From DRPG01 sp964655065 (lineage in GTDB: Bacteria > Myxococcota_A > UBA796 > GCA-2862545): DNA of 64,000 nt. Location of the stretch: the NCBI GenBank assembly GCA_964655065.1, contig CAZZLC010000007.1:123044-187043 (forward strand), read 5' to 3'. Position 1 is the stretch's first letter; each line of letters opens with the position of its first letter. Below the pieces are notes generated by a model. It made no database searches. It worked only from the letters and a program-made list of their open reading frames with translations, and was not told the origin of the DNA. Of the stretch, positions 18,432 through 26,254 are shown one piece after another. A program made the translations under genes and the position numbers.

Positions 18432-19472
18432 TCAGAGGAGCGAGAGCAGACAGACACCCGCAGGATCGACCTGGTCACCCGTGGAGAACGTCATCGAGGT
18501 GACCAGGCCGTCTCGGCTGATCCAGCTCACGTCGAGCTCGACGAAGTACTCGGTGTTCTGCTCGAGCGGGTCGATGGGCACCAGCGTGACCGTCGAGGTG
18601 TTGGGTCCGAAGGTCGGGTAGAGCCTCGGCAAGACCACCTCGTGCTCGACGGGCATGCCGTCCGCGTTCCGCAGGAACCGCGCCTCCTTCACCTGGATGT
18701 CGAGGGGGTTCGAGCCGCCGAGGCTGTCGTCCGAGCCGAAGATGAAGGACACCGGGTAGCCCGTAGTGGTCGCGAGCTTGTCGAAGGGCTCACCCGGGTC
18801 CTCTTGGAGCTCGATGCCATCACGCGTGACGCAGTTGTTCCAGGCGGTGGGCACGCCCGTCTGGTCCTGGACGGGGTAGGTGACGGGCTGGAACGCCTTC
18901 TGCCCGCTGGGCAGGAACAGCGCGGCCTCGAGGTAGCCGAAGCGGAAGTCGGGCGCGAGCACCCCCTCGGCGTAGCTCCCGCCCCGCCACCCCGGGGCGA
19001 GCAGGGCATCCCGGTACAGCGGGTGGTGAAGCTGGTTGTCGATGTAGGTCTCGGAGGGCTGGCCCGGCTCGGTGAGCGCGATGACCGACCAGGTCTGAAT
19101 CGCCGCGTCGTCGGTCTCGAAGCCCTCGGCATCCATGCGGTCCGCGGCCTGGGCACCCGTGAAGCCCACCCGCCCTGGCTGCTCGGTGAACACGCTCTCT
19201 GTCTGCGTGACCCACCATTCCTCGAACGAGACGTTGTTCTCGAGGTAGCGGATGTGGTTCTGCACCGCGCGCGAGATAGGCGGGGAGAGCCTCGCCTGGC
19301 CGAGACCCACGTAGCGACGGTAGCAGCCGAGGCGCTGGAACACCGTCACCGCCTCGGGCGTGGCGTCCTTGTCGCCCGGGACGTTGTCCTTGCAGGCATC
19401 TTCGAGGTTCTCGAAGTTGGAGCAGGCCCCGGCCACGAGCATCACCGGCAGTGCCATCATCCCGCGCATCAT
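18432..19472 (-). CDS. CAP-domain (SCP-like) lipoprotein
   Basis: 346 residues. The start at 19472 has AGGAGG four bases upstream; upstream in-frame codons lack a signal sequence. 'MMRGMMALPVMLVAGACSN' is a lipoprotein signal with the lipobox cleaved before Cys17. Residues about 45-200 fit a CAP domain: a 'RRYVGLGQARLSPPISRAVQ' helix near the beginning and 'FTGAQAADRMDAEGF' corresponding to the second helix motif. The C-terminal 120 residues resemble a beta-sandwich with an extracellular 'STVTLVPIDPLEQNTEYFVE' Ig-like segment. Probably an envelope protein of unknown ligand. It is divergent from the SnoaL-like gene. Confidence 0.62.
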   Translation of the reverse strand: MMRGMMALPVMLVAGACSNFENLEDACKDNVPGDKDATPEAVTVFQRLGCYRRYVGLGQARLSPPISRAVQNHIRYLENNVSFEEWWVTQTESVFTEQPGRVGFTGAQAADRMDAEGFETDDAAIQTWSVIALTEPGQPSETYIDNQLHHPLYRDALLAPGWRGGSYAEGVLAPDFRFGYLEAALFLPSGQKAFQPVTYPVQDQTGVPTAWNNCVTRDGIELQEDPGEPFDKLATTTGYPVSFIFGSDDSLGGSNPLDIQVKEARFLRNADGMPVEHEVVLPRLYPTFGPNTSTVTLVPIDPLEQNTEYFVELDVSWISRDGLVTSMTFSTGDQVDPAGVCLLSLL

Positions 19473-19564
19473 CGTTCCTCCTGGCGCCAACGCCCCGCGT
19501 TTCCCTTCATTGCACATTCGCGAGCTTTGCGCGATTCGCGTGTTCGAGACGACGGTGCAACGAT

Positions 19565-19577
19565 GTGCTGACAGCAC
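19565..19577. promoter_or_regulatory. 13-base palindrome in divergent intergenic region
   Basis: GTGCTG and CAGCAC flank one A in the 134-base region between the divergent CAP-lipoprotein and SnoaL-like genes. The symmetry and location suggest an operator that could act on either gene. No regulator is encoded next to it. Confidence 0.3.
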
Positions 19578-19594
19578 GTCGCTCGGCTCGGACC

Positions 19595-19600
19595 TAAACT
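19595..19600 (+). promoter_or_regulatory. Candidate -10 element for leaderless transcript
   Basis: TAAACT ends six bases before ATG 19607, and there is no Shine-Dalgarno sequence between them. If used, transcription would start at or next to the A of the ATG. No convincing -35 hexamer is seen at the normal distance. Confidence 0.3.
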
Positions 19601-19606
19601 TTCACC

Positions 19607-20020
19607 ATGCATCCAGTCGACCGGTTTCGCGAGGCATTTGCCAACTTCGACCCGACGGTACCGTTCCCCGTCGACGAGGTCTATGCGGTCGATGCCACCT
19701 TCGAGGATCCCGCGCACCGGGTGGAGGGGCGACAGGCGCTCGCCGCCTACTTCGCCGGGCTGAACCGCAACCTGCGCAGCGCGCGCTTCACGTTCCACGA
19801 CGACCTCCGCGACGAGGGCCAGTGCGCGCTGTCCTGGACGATGGAGCTCCAGCTGAAGGTGGGCCCTCGAGGCCCGATCTCGGTTCCCGGCACGACCTGG
19901 CTTCGTCATGACGGTCGCTTCGTCCTGGAGCAGCGCGACCACTTCGACCTCGGCGCCCTCGTCTACGAGCACGTTCCCCTGTTGGGATCCCTCGTCCGCA
20001 CGATCCGCCGGTCGCTGTGA
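19607..20020 (+). CDS. SnoaL-like / NTF2-fold protein
   Basis: 137 residues with the cone-shaped NTF2-like fold: an N-terminal helix 'HPVDRFREAFANFD', then 'VYAVDATFEDPAHRVEGRQAL' and a string of beta strands ending 'GTTWLRHDGRFVLEQRDHFD'. Members range from polyketide cyclases to delta-isomerase-like and simple ligand-binding proteins. No catalytic set can be assigned here. It is a single-gene unit divergent from the CAP lipoprotein gene and convergent with the FadL-like porin gene. Confidence 0.75.
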   Translation: MHPVDRFREAFANFDPTVPFPVDEVYAVDATFEDPAHRVEGRQALAAYFAGLNRNLRSARFTFHDDLRDEGQCALSWTMELQLKVGPRGPISVPGTTWLRHDGRFVLEQRDHFDLGALVYEHVPLLGSLVRTIRRSL

Positions 20021-20036
20021 CCGAGGTTCCGGTCCG

Positions 20037-21323
20037 TCATCCGCGGCGCCGCAAGAACACCTGGGTGGTGATTCCGACGCGCCACAGATCGATGTCGTAG
20101 AACTCGACCACGTTGTCCGCGTCGTCGCGACGAATCCGCGAGGGACTGGCAAAGTACTCCGCCGACAGCGACAGCCGGACCCGGCGGGAGGCATCCCACG
20201 CCGCCCCGCCCCGCACCGCGAGCGTAGCGAAGTCCAGGTTGAACTCCGAGAACGCGTCTGGCCCCACCGCCGGCATGGTGAAGAGCAGGCCCGCTCGAAC
20301 GTCCAGATCGGCGTTGACCTCGTACTGCGCCTGAATCGCGGGGTGAACCACGTTTCGCCAGCCGAGATCGAAGCTCTGGGGCCCCTCGGCCACGTCCAGG
20401 AACTCCGCCTCGGCGAGTCCCACCGAGGCGAGAACTTCGTTGAACACCGGGTCCGACGAGACGATGCGCAGGTCGGTGGGCTCGATCCTGACCTGCGAGG
20501 TCTGACGCCAGCCCACGTACTCGACCTCGGGCAAGAGCGTGAACCGGCCAATCGGAACCGTGGCCGCCAGCGTCGCTCGCAGGGGCAGCGGGACGCGGAC
20601 CCCCACGTTGCCCTCGAGCAGCGCGGCGAAGTCGTTCGACGGCCGCAGTCGAATGGCCGTCCGAGCCCGAATGATCCACGGAGGCCGGAACACGGCGTGA
20701 AACCACGTTCCCTGCGGGATCCGGAAGCTCGCGGCGACCACGGGGCTCGCGGTGAACGTGTTCTTCTGCTGCACCAGCTGGTCGCCCTGCAGAAAGGGCT
20801 CGCCGGGATCGAAGCGCAGCCCTTCGTCGAGATCGAGCGCGTCGTTGAGCAGCACCCCCGTGTCGAGGGGGATGGTCGCCCCGACCCGCGACATGCCGAG
20901 CCGCGCGCCCGCCCCGAGGACGAACCAGTCCTTGGCCCGCCAGGACCCCTGGATCGCGGATTCCAGGAACAACAGACCCGTGGTGAAGTCCGACCGAACG
21001 TAGGGCGCGTGGAGGTAGGTGCTCAGCCCGAACCGGTCCCCGATCGGGAACGCGGCCGTCAGCGTAGGGTGGGGAGCCGGCAGGCGCACGAGGGTGGGGT
21101 TCTGGGTGACGTCGGGCCAGTAGGCGACCTGGATGCCGATGACGCCCACGTCGAGGAGAATCTCGGGGGCCTCGCCCGAGCCGCTCGCGGTCGGATTGTA
21201 GAGGACCCCACGCGCCCCGGGGTCCCCGGGACCCGCCCAGCCGCCCCCCCACGCAGGAATGGACGCGCCGTCGAGCCCCGCGGCCTGCGCCATCGAGCCG
21301 ATGAGGAGGAACACGAGCGGCAT
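20037..21323 (-). CDS. FadL/OMPP1-type outer-membrane transport protein
   Basis: 428 residues. ATG at 21323 has AAGGAG upstream and opens a cleavable signal peptide ending near 'MAQAAG'. 'YNPTASGSG' resembles the FadL N-terminal hatch segment with the Asn-Pro pair. The rest shows the alternating hydrophobic/polar pattern of a 14-strand barrel, for example 'GWRNVVHPAIQAQYEVNADLDVRAG', seen as a short repeat of strands, and ends with an aromatic-terminated strand. It likely lets long-chain hydrophobic compounds cross the outer membrane. Its location near acyl-CoA dehydrogenase and SCP2 genes fits lipid use. The cupin gene lies 30 bases upstream on the same strand. Confidence 0.8.
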   Translation of the reverse strand: MPLVFLLIGSMAQAAGLDGASIPAWGGGWAGPGDPGARGVLYNPTASGSGEAPEILLDVGVIGIQVAYWPDVTQNPTLVRLPAPHPTLTAAFPIGDRFGLSTYLHAPYVRSDFTTGLLFLESAIQGSWRAKDWFVLGAGARLGMSRVGATIPLDTGVLLNDALDLDEGLRFDPGEPFLQGDQLVQQKNTFTASPVVAASFRIPQGTWFHAVFRPPWIIRARTAIRLRPSNDFAALLEGNVGVRVPLPLRATLAATVPIGRFTLLPEVEYVGWRQTSQVRIEPTDLRIVSSDPVFNEVLASVGLAEAEFLDVAEGPQSFDLGWRNVVHPAIQAQYEVNADLDVRAGLLFTMPAVGPDAFSEFNLDFATLAVRGGAAWDASRRVRLSLSAEYFASPSRIRRDDADNVVEFYDIDLWRVGITTQVFLRRRG

Positions 21324-21353
21324 CGGGACTCCTTGGAGGAGCCCCTTATGCCG

Positions 21354-21818
21354 TCAGCCCTCCGCGTTCCCCTCGACCAGGGCTTCGAAGAAGTCCAGGT
21401 CGACCTTTCCGATGACCGCGCCGTCGGCGTCGAGCAGTTCGATGAACACGCCGTCTTCCGGGCCCGTGAAGCTCTGGTAGAGCACCGCTCCCTCGCCGAA
21501 CGCGAAGGGCGTGTGGGTGGTCCCCGGAGGCTCGTACATGAACGTGCCCATGAAGTGCGTCTCGTCGCCCTCGCGGTAGCCCCAGCGCCCCTGGAGGGTC
21601 AGCGTGACCGAGGTGCACCGGTGCACGTGCCGCGGAAACTCGGCGTGCGGCTCTTGCTTGAAGAGGAAGTCGACCCGACCCCGCTCACGGTCGATCGCGA
21701 GCACCTTGATCAGGTTGCCTGGCGCCTGTGGGATCGGCCTCCACCGCATCAGCGTAGCGTTGACGTTCTCGATTCCGAACTCGCGCACCCGCGGTTGGAC
21801 CTCGAGCGGATTGACCAT
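21354..21818 (-). CDS. Cupin-domain protein (dioxygenase-like)
   Basis: 154 residues, one cupin barrel. Motif 1 is represented by 'HAEFPRHVHRCTSVTLTLQG', with three His residues; motif 2 lies around 'MYEPPGTTHTPFAFGEGAV'. The layout resembles ChrR-like or 2,4'-dihydroxyacetophenone-dioxygenase-like cupins. Metal binding is likely, substrate unknown. The ATG at 21818 lies about 30 bases after a good promoter. It precedes the FadL-like porin gene by 30 bases, so the two probably share a transcript. Confidence 0.78.
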   Translation of the reverse strand: MVNPLEVQPRVREFGIENVNATLMRWRPIPQAPGNLIKVLAIDRERGRVDFLFKQEPHAEFPRHVHRCTSVTLTLQGRWGYREGDETHFMGTFMYEPPGTTHTPFAFGEGAVLYQSFTGPEDGVFIELLDADGAVIGKVDLDFFEALVEGNAEG

Positions 21819-21854
21819 GACGAACCTCCACCATCGGCTCGACGCAAGATCGTC

Positions 21855-21884
21855 ACAATATCATGACCGGTTCGTCGAGGTCAA
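21855..21884 (-). promoter_or_regulatory. Candidate sigma70-type promoter for the cupin/FadL operon
   Basis: On the minus strand TTGACC (21879-21884) and TATTGT (21855-21860) are 18 bases apart, one of the best consensus matches in this G+C-rich window. Predicted start near 21848, giving a leader of about 30 bases. Confidence 0.45.
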
Positions 21885-21943
21885 GGGAACTCGGTCCTCG
21901 ACTCCCAGTCCGGGTACACTGACGGCTCGTCTCTGGAGGACCC

Positions 21944-23155
21944 ATGGCCCCCGAGCCATCCGAGCGCTCCCGCGCGCTGCAGGACCAGCTGAAGGCCTTT
22001 GTGCGCGAGCACATCCTCGTCAACGAGGCCGCCTTCCTCGAGGCGGTGACCGACGGGGACCGCTGGCAGCCCGTTCCGCTCGTGGAAGAGCTCAAGCAGC
22101 GTGCCAAGGCCGAGGGTTTGTGGAATCTCTGGTTGCCCGATCCCGAGCTCGGCGCAGGTCTGTCCAACGTCGACTACGCCCCGCTCGCGGAGATCATGGG
22201 CCGCACGCCGTGGGCACCCGAGGTCTTCAACTGCAACGCACCGGACACGGGGAACATGGAGGTGCTCTGGCGCTACGGGTCGCCCGAGCAGAAGGATCGC
22301 TGGCTCGCACCGCTGCTCGCGGGCGAGATCCGCAGCGCCTTTGCCATGACCGAGCCCGACGTCGCGAGCTCCGATGCCACCAACATCCGTACGCGCATCG
22401 AGCGCGACGGAGACGATTACGTCATCAACGGGCGAAAGTGGTGGACGTCGGGCGCGGGGGATCCGCGCTGTGCCGTCTACATCCTGATGGGAAAGACGGA
22501 CCCTGGTGCCCCCAAGCATCAACAACAGTCGATGCTCTTGGTCCCCGCCGACACGCCGGGTATCGAGATCGAGCGCATGCTCACCGTCTACGGGTACGAC
22601 GACGCACCGCACGGTCACGCCGAGATTGTGTTCGATGCCGTGCGCGTCCCGCGGGAGAACCTGATCCTCGGTGAGGGCCGGGGATTCGAGATCGCACAGG
22701 GTCGGCTGGGTCCGGGGCGCATCCACCACTGCATGCGGGCGATCGGCTGTGCCGAGCGTGCACTCGAGCTCATGGTGGCGCGGTCGAAGGAGCGGACCGC
22801 GTTCGGGAGACCGCTGGCCGAGCACGGGGCGCTGCGGCACGAGATCGCCCGCAGTCGCATCGAGATCGACCAGGCCCGCGGGCTGACGATGAAGACCGCG
22901 CACCTCGTGGACACCGTCGGCAACAAGGCCGCCCGGGCCGAGATCGCGATGATCAAGGTGGTCGCTCCGAGTGTGGCCTGCCGGGTCATCGATCGCGCCG
23001 TGCAAGCCCACGGGGGCATGGGCGTCAGCCAGGACACGCCGCTGGCCTACCTGTGGGCCGCCAACCGCACGCTCCGCATCGCCGACGGTCCCGACGAGGT
23101 CCACCTCGAGACCATCGCAAAGCTCGAACTCAGAAAGACACCGGAGTGGCCGTGA
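21944..23155 (+). CDS. Acyl-CoA dehydrogenase (ACAD10/11 or LvaC-like)
   Basis: 403 residues; ATG 21944 follows CTGGAGGACCC. The flavin-binding middle-domain motif 'AFAMTEPDVASSDATNI' and 'NGRKWWTSGAGDPRC' are those of the ACAD10/ACAD11 branch. The C-terminal helical domain contains 'QAHGGMGVSQDTPLAYLWAANR'. In this branch the dehydrogenase works with an aminoglycoside-phosphotransferase-like kinase, which is encoded directly downstream with a four-base overlap. In Pseudomonas levulinate catabolism the equivalent LvaA/LvaC step handles 4-hydroxyacyl-CoA: the kinase phosphorylates the hydroxyl and the ACAD removes it. Same role inferred here. Confidence 0.87.
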   Translation: MAPEPSERSRALQDQLKAFVREHILVNEAAFLEAVTDGDRWQPVPLVEELKQRAKAEGLWNLWLPDPELGAGLSNVDYAPLAEIMGRTPWAPEVFNCNAPDTGNMEVLWRYGSPEQKDRWLAPLLAGEIRSAFAMTEPDVASSDATNIRTRIERDGDDYVINGRKWWTSGAGDPRCAVYILMGKTDPGAPKHQQQSMLLVPADTPGIEIERMLTVYGYDDAPHGHAEIVFDAVRVPRENLILGEGRGFEIAQGRLGPGRIHHCMRAIGCAERALELMVARSKERTAFGRPLAEHGALRHEIARSRIEIDQARGLTMKTAHLVDTVGNKAARAEIAMIKVVAPSVACRVIDRAVQAHGGMGVSQDTPLAYLWAANRTLRIADGPDEVHLETIAKLELRKTPEWP

Positions 23156-24204
23156 GCAAGGTAGGTCCCGTTCGTCCCGAGCATCGCTTCGACGAGGCCG
23201 CGCTGCAGGCCTGGCTCCGCGACCAGGTGCGCGGAGGCCGCGAGGGGGTGGCGACCATCGAGCAGTTCGACGCGGGTCAGTCGAACCCCACGTTCCGCCT
23301 CACCTACCCCGACGAGCAGTGGGTGCTCCGCAAGAAGCCGCCTGGCGACCTCCTGCCCAAGGCCCACCAGGTGCTCCGGGAGGCGCGCGTGATGCAGGCC
23401 CTCGCCGCAACCGACGTGCCAGTGCCCGAGATCGGCGGCACCTGCGACGACCCGTCGGTCATCGGCACCGACTTCTTCGTGATGCGCCTGGTCGAAGGCC
23501 GGATCATCAAGGATGGACGCCTCCCGGGGGTGAGCCCCACCGACCGTCGCGCGATGGGCGAGCGCACCGCGCAGGTGCTCGCCAGGATCCACGCCGTGGA
23601 CCTCGAGGCTACGGGCCTCTCCGACTTCGGGCGCCACGGGGGCTACGTCTCTCGCCAGATCGCGACCTGGTCGAAGCAGTACGAGCGCGCGGCGACCGAC
23701 CCCATTCCCGCCATGGACCAGCTGATGGCCTGGCTGCCCGAGAACATCCCCGACGACGACGTGACGACGCTGGTTCACGGGGACTACCGCGTCGACAACC
23801 TCATCTGGGCCCCCCAGCAGCCCGAGGTCGCCGCCGTGCTCGACTGGGAGCTGTCGACGCTCGGCAACCCGCTCGCCGACGTCGCCTATGCGAGCTTGCC
23901 CTACCTCATCATGACGCCGTACCACCCTCCGCTCTCGACGGTGGCTGGCCCCGAGACGGGGCTGCTCACCCTCGACGAGATGCTCCAGGTCTACGTCGAA
24001 GCCTCGGGTCGCCGGGTCGACGACCTCGACTACTACATCGCCTTCTCCATGTTCCGGCTCGTGAGCATCCTGCAGGGCGTGTACGCGCGAGGGCTCAAGG
24101 GCAATGCGTCGTCGACGTCGGCACTCGCGATGGGCGATCTCGCGCGAGCGCTCGCCGGGGTGGCGTGGCAGGGCGTCCAGGACGGCACGTTCCGGCCTGG
24201 GTGA
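23152..24204 (+). CDS. APH-family acyl-CoA phosphotransferase (LvaA/ACAD10-kinase-like)
   Basis: 350 residues; GTG 23152 overlaps the ACAD stop as GTGA, with GGAG five bases upstream. The protein-kinase-like fold shows 'EQFDAGQSNPTFRLTY' (nucleotide loop), 'WVLRKKPPG' (ATP-binding Lys), the catalytic-loop motif 'LVHGDYRVDNLIW' (Asp as base, Asn for metal) and 'VLDWELSTLGNPLADVAY' (metal-binding Asp). This branch of the APH family phosphorylates hydroxyacyl-CoA rather than antibiotics, and is fused to or next to ACAD in ACAD10/11 and Lva systems. It should not be taken as an antibiotic-resistance gene. Confidence 0.85.
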   Translation: MSKVGPVRPEHRFDEAALQAWLRDQVRGGREGVATIEQFDAGQSNPTFRLTYPDEQWVLRKKPPGDLLPKAHQVLREARVMQALAATDVPVPEIGGTCDDPSVIGTDFFVMRLVEGRIIKDGRLPGVSPTDRRAMGERTAQVLARIHAVDLEATGLSDFGRHGGYVSRQIATWSKQYERAATDPIPAMDQLMAWLPENIPDDDVTTLVHGDYRVDNLIWAPQQPEVAAVLDWELSTLGNPLADVAYASLPYLIMTPYHPPLSTVAGPETGLLTLDEMLQVYVEASGRRVDDLDYYIAFSMFRLVSILQGVYARGLKGNASSTSALAMGDLARALAGVAWQGVQDGTFRPG

Positions 24205-24252
24205 CGCGACCGGTGCGGGTCGGTGTCCGCAAGGGTGAAACCAGGAGCGATC

Positions 24253-24999
24253 ATGTCGTCCCTCGTCAAGTCCGCCCTCGTGGCCGCCACGTTCACCGGC
24301 TGTGTCCTCCGCGTGGGCGGCGACGGCCCCTTCGACGAACAGGACTCCCAGTCGGTGGCGCTGCCTGCCGACCTCACCCAGCTGACCCTCGAGGTCCCGG
24401 CCGGGAACCTCTCCGTGTCACCCGGCGCGAACGTGGGGGTTCAGGCCGAGCTCTCGTGGCGATCGGGCGATGGTCCGCCCTTCGTGACGGTGCAGGAGCG
24501 GGGAACCGCCGTCACCCACACCTGGCGTTGCGACGGCAACCGCAGCTGCAGCGTCGATCTCGTCATCACCGTGCCGCCGAGCACGGACGCCGTGACGCTG
24601 GATCTCGAGGCGGGTGACGTCGAGCTGACCGACCTCTCGGGTCCACTGCTCGTCGACGTCGAGGCAGGCAACGTCGACATCTTGGGTCACACGGGCGACG
24701 TCGACATCGACGTCGAAGCCGGCTCCATCGTCGCCCGCGAGCTTCGGGCCGACGAGGTGGTCGCCTCGGTCGAGGCAGGGTCCATCGACCTCGAGCTGGC
24801 CAACCGACCCGTCGAGATCGACGCCACCACCGATGCTGGTGACGTCGACCTGCGGGTACCGAGCGGCGCGTACGCGCTGGATCTCCGCACCAGCGTGGGG
24901 CAGGTGCGGGTGGGCGAAGGCATCATCGAAGATCCGGGTGCCGATGCCTCGATCCGGGCCCGCGTCGAGGTCGGGTCGGTACGCATCGACGGGTTCTGA
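24253..24999 (+). CDS. DUF4097-type beta-helix lipoprotein
   Basis: 248 residues. ATG 24253 has AGGAG upstream and opens the lipoprotein signal 'SSLVKSALVAATFTGC'; the in-frame extension to 24223 lacks a signal. After the acylated Cys the protein is a stack of short strands with repeated 'DLEAGDVEL', 'DVEAGNVDI', 'DVEAGSIV' and 'SVEAGSIDLEL', each of 16-19 residues, the right-handed beta-helix of the DUF4097 adhesin-like family. One Cys pair ('WRCDGNRSCSV') may form a disulfide. Surface or periplasmic location; role unknown. Confidence 0.75.
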   Translation: MSSLVKSALVAATFTGCVLRVGGDGPFDEQDSQSVALPADLTQLTLEVPAGNLSVSPGANVGVQAELSWRSGDGPPFVTVQERGTAVTHTWRCDGNRSCSVDLVITVPPSTDAVTLDLEAGDVELTDLSGPLLVDVEAGNVDILGHTGDVDIDVEAGSIVARELRADEVVASVEAGSIDLELANRPVEIDATTDAGDVDLRVPSGAYALDLRTSVGQVRVGEGIIEDPGADASIRARVEVGSVRIDGF

Positions 25000-25026
25000 T
25001 GGCTTCGCGCCCCCCGATGCGGCACC

Positions 25027-25860
25027 ATGGTCGGGGAGGCGGCATTGCCGATCGTGGTCACCCGCGACGCACTCGCGGCAGAGGATCCCTACGAGATCGT
25101 CCAGTCCAACATCGGTATCGTGAACCGGCTGCGCGACGCGTGGCTCGACGAAGACGAGATCAGCCACGAGGCCTGGCTGGCCTACCTCGTCGACTACTTC
25201 ACGACCCAGCTGCACGACGGTGGGTTCTCGCAGTTCGTGTTCGACTCCACCTGGCGCGAGACCGAGGTGACGCTCGTGCGCGAGGGCCTGGCCGCGATCG
25301 GGGCGCGCGAGACCCACGCTCGGTTCGAGCGGGGAGCCGCGCTGGTCGGCAGCCTCACCGCGGAGGAGCTCGAGGGATTCCTCGAGAGCGCGACCCTGGC
25401 TGACGATGCGAAGCGGGAGCAGCTCGAGGAGCTCGATCGGGAGCTCGGGGCGGTCGACGAGGATCTGGTCGCGCTGAACGCAGCGTGGATCCGTGGTCGG
25501 CCCGATCTCGTGGTGCTCGACGCGAACGACGTCGAGGCGTGGGTCGACGAGCAGGCGGCGACGATCCCGGATCTGGAGGCCCGGGTGGCCGCCGCGATGG
25601 AGAACGAGCCGCGGTACGCCAAGGTGATCCGACGGCTGCTCGACGCCGTCGGACTCGAGCTCGGGCAGATCACCGCCGGGGATCCCGCCCACGAACACGA
25701 GGGCCGCTCGATCGTGGCGTGGCACTTCCTCACTGCCGACGAGGAGCACTACTACATGCTCGACTTCGGTGACCAAGCCGCCACGTTCGACGCCGAGACC
25801 GACGACGAAGTGGCCCGTGTCGACGTCTCGGACCTGTCTGCCGTCGACCTGTCACCGTAG
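25027..25860 (+). CDS. DMP19-like (DUF4375) protein
   Basis: 277 residues. ATG 25027 lacks a Shine-Dalgarno; GGGGAGG at 25033-25039 stands five bases before an in-frame TTG at 25045, which may be the real start. Residues about 45-80 ('LAYLVDYFTTQLHDGGFSQFVFDST') match the DMP19 helix-rich motif with the typical 'GGFxQFxF' signature. DMP19 of Neisseria is a DNA mimic, but most family members have no known role. The second half is acidic, with strongly negative net charge, ending 'VDVSDLSAVDLSP'. A hairpin follows the stop. Confidence 0.7.
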   Translation: MVGEAALPIVVTRDALAAEDPYEIVQSNIGIVNRLRDAWLDEDEISHEAWLAYLVDYFTTQLHDGGFSQFVFDSTWRETEVTLVREGLAAIGARETHARFERGAALVGSLTAEELEGFLESATLADDAKREQLEELDRELGAVDEDLVALNAAWIRGRPDLVVLDANDVEAWVDEQAATIPDLEARVAAAMENEPRYAKVIRRLLDAVGLELGQITAGDPAHEHEGRSIVAWHFLTADEEHYYMLDFGDQAATFDAETDDEVARVDVSDLSAVDLSP

Positions 25861-25881
25861 CCCGCTACCCGCTCTCGCCCT

Positions 25882-25900
25882 CGGGCCCGCCGTGGGCCCG
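25882..25900. terminator. Hairpin between convergent genes, candidate terminator
   Basis: CGGGCCC and GGGCCCG form a perfect 7-bp stem with loop GCCGT, 22 bases past the DMP19-like stop and before the convergent lipoprotein gene. A separate 12-base palindrome GACCGATCGGTC follows at 25914-25925. No T-tract. Confidence 0.45.
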
Positions 25901-25954
25901 GATGTCGCTCGGTGACCGATCGGTCGGAGCGTCCGTTCACGCCACGGCCCAGGC

Positions 25955-26254
25955 TCAGGGGTCGAGCGTGCATCCGAGCGGCTCGCCCTGGTAGCGCGCG
26001 ACCTGCTTGCCCATCAGCAGCGCCCGCGCCCGCACCGTCTTTGCGACGTAGTCGACCTTGAAGCGCGCGACGTCGGGCTTCACCCGCACCCAGTCCGCAC
26101 AGAACCGCTCGTCGTGTCCGCTCACGAAGAGGCACGAGCAGACCTCTTTCGCCGCGAACCCCGATCCGAGCTCGAACAGGCTGTTGTCGTAGCGGGCGGT
26201 CTTCGGACCGCAGCCAGCCAGCAGCCCCGCTAGCAGGACCATCCGCGTCACCAT
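25955..26254 (-). CDS. Small Cys-containing lipoprotein, unknown function
   Basis: 99 residues. ATG at 26254 has GGAGG just upstream and 'MVTRMVLLAGLLAGCGPK' is a lipoprotein signal with Cys15 as the acylated residue. Three further regions carry Cys ('EVCSCLFV', 'ERFCADW' and 'PLGCTLDP'), suggesting two disulfides in the periplasm. The start overlaps the end of the serine-hydrolase gene by seven bases, so translation is coupled. The small size and the 'CSCLFVSGHDERFCADW' pattern recur in deltaproteobacterial lipoproteins, but I cannot name the family. Confidence 0.7.
   Translation of the reverse strand: MVTRMVLLAGLLAGCGPKTARYDNSLFELGSGFAAKEVCSCLFVSGHDERFCADWVRVKPDVARFKVDYVAKTVRARALLMGKQVARYQGEPLGCTLDP

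Noticed and set aside
23152..24204. Aminoglycoside phosphotransferase (antibiotic resistance) reading of the APH-fold gene
   Set aside because: It is coupled to an ACAD10/11-type dehydrogenase and fits the acyl-CoA kinase branch.
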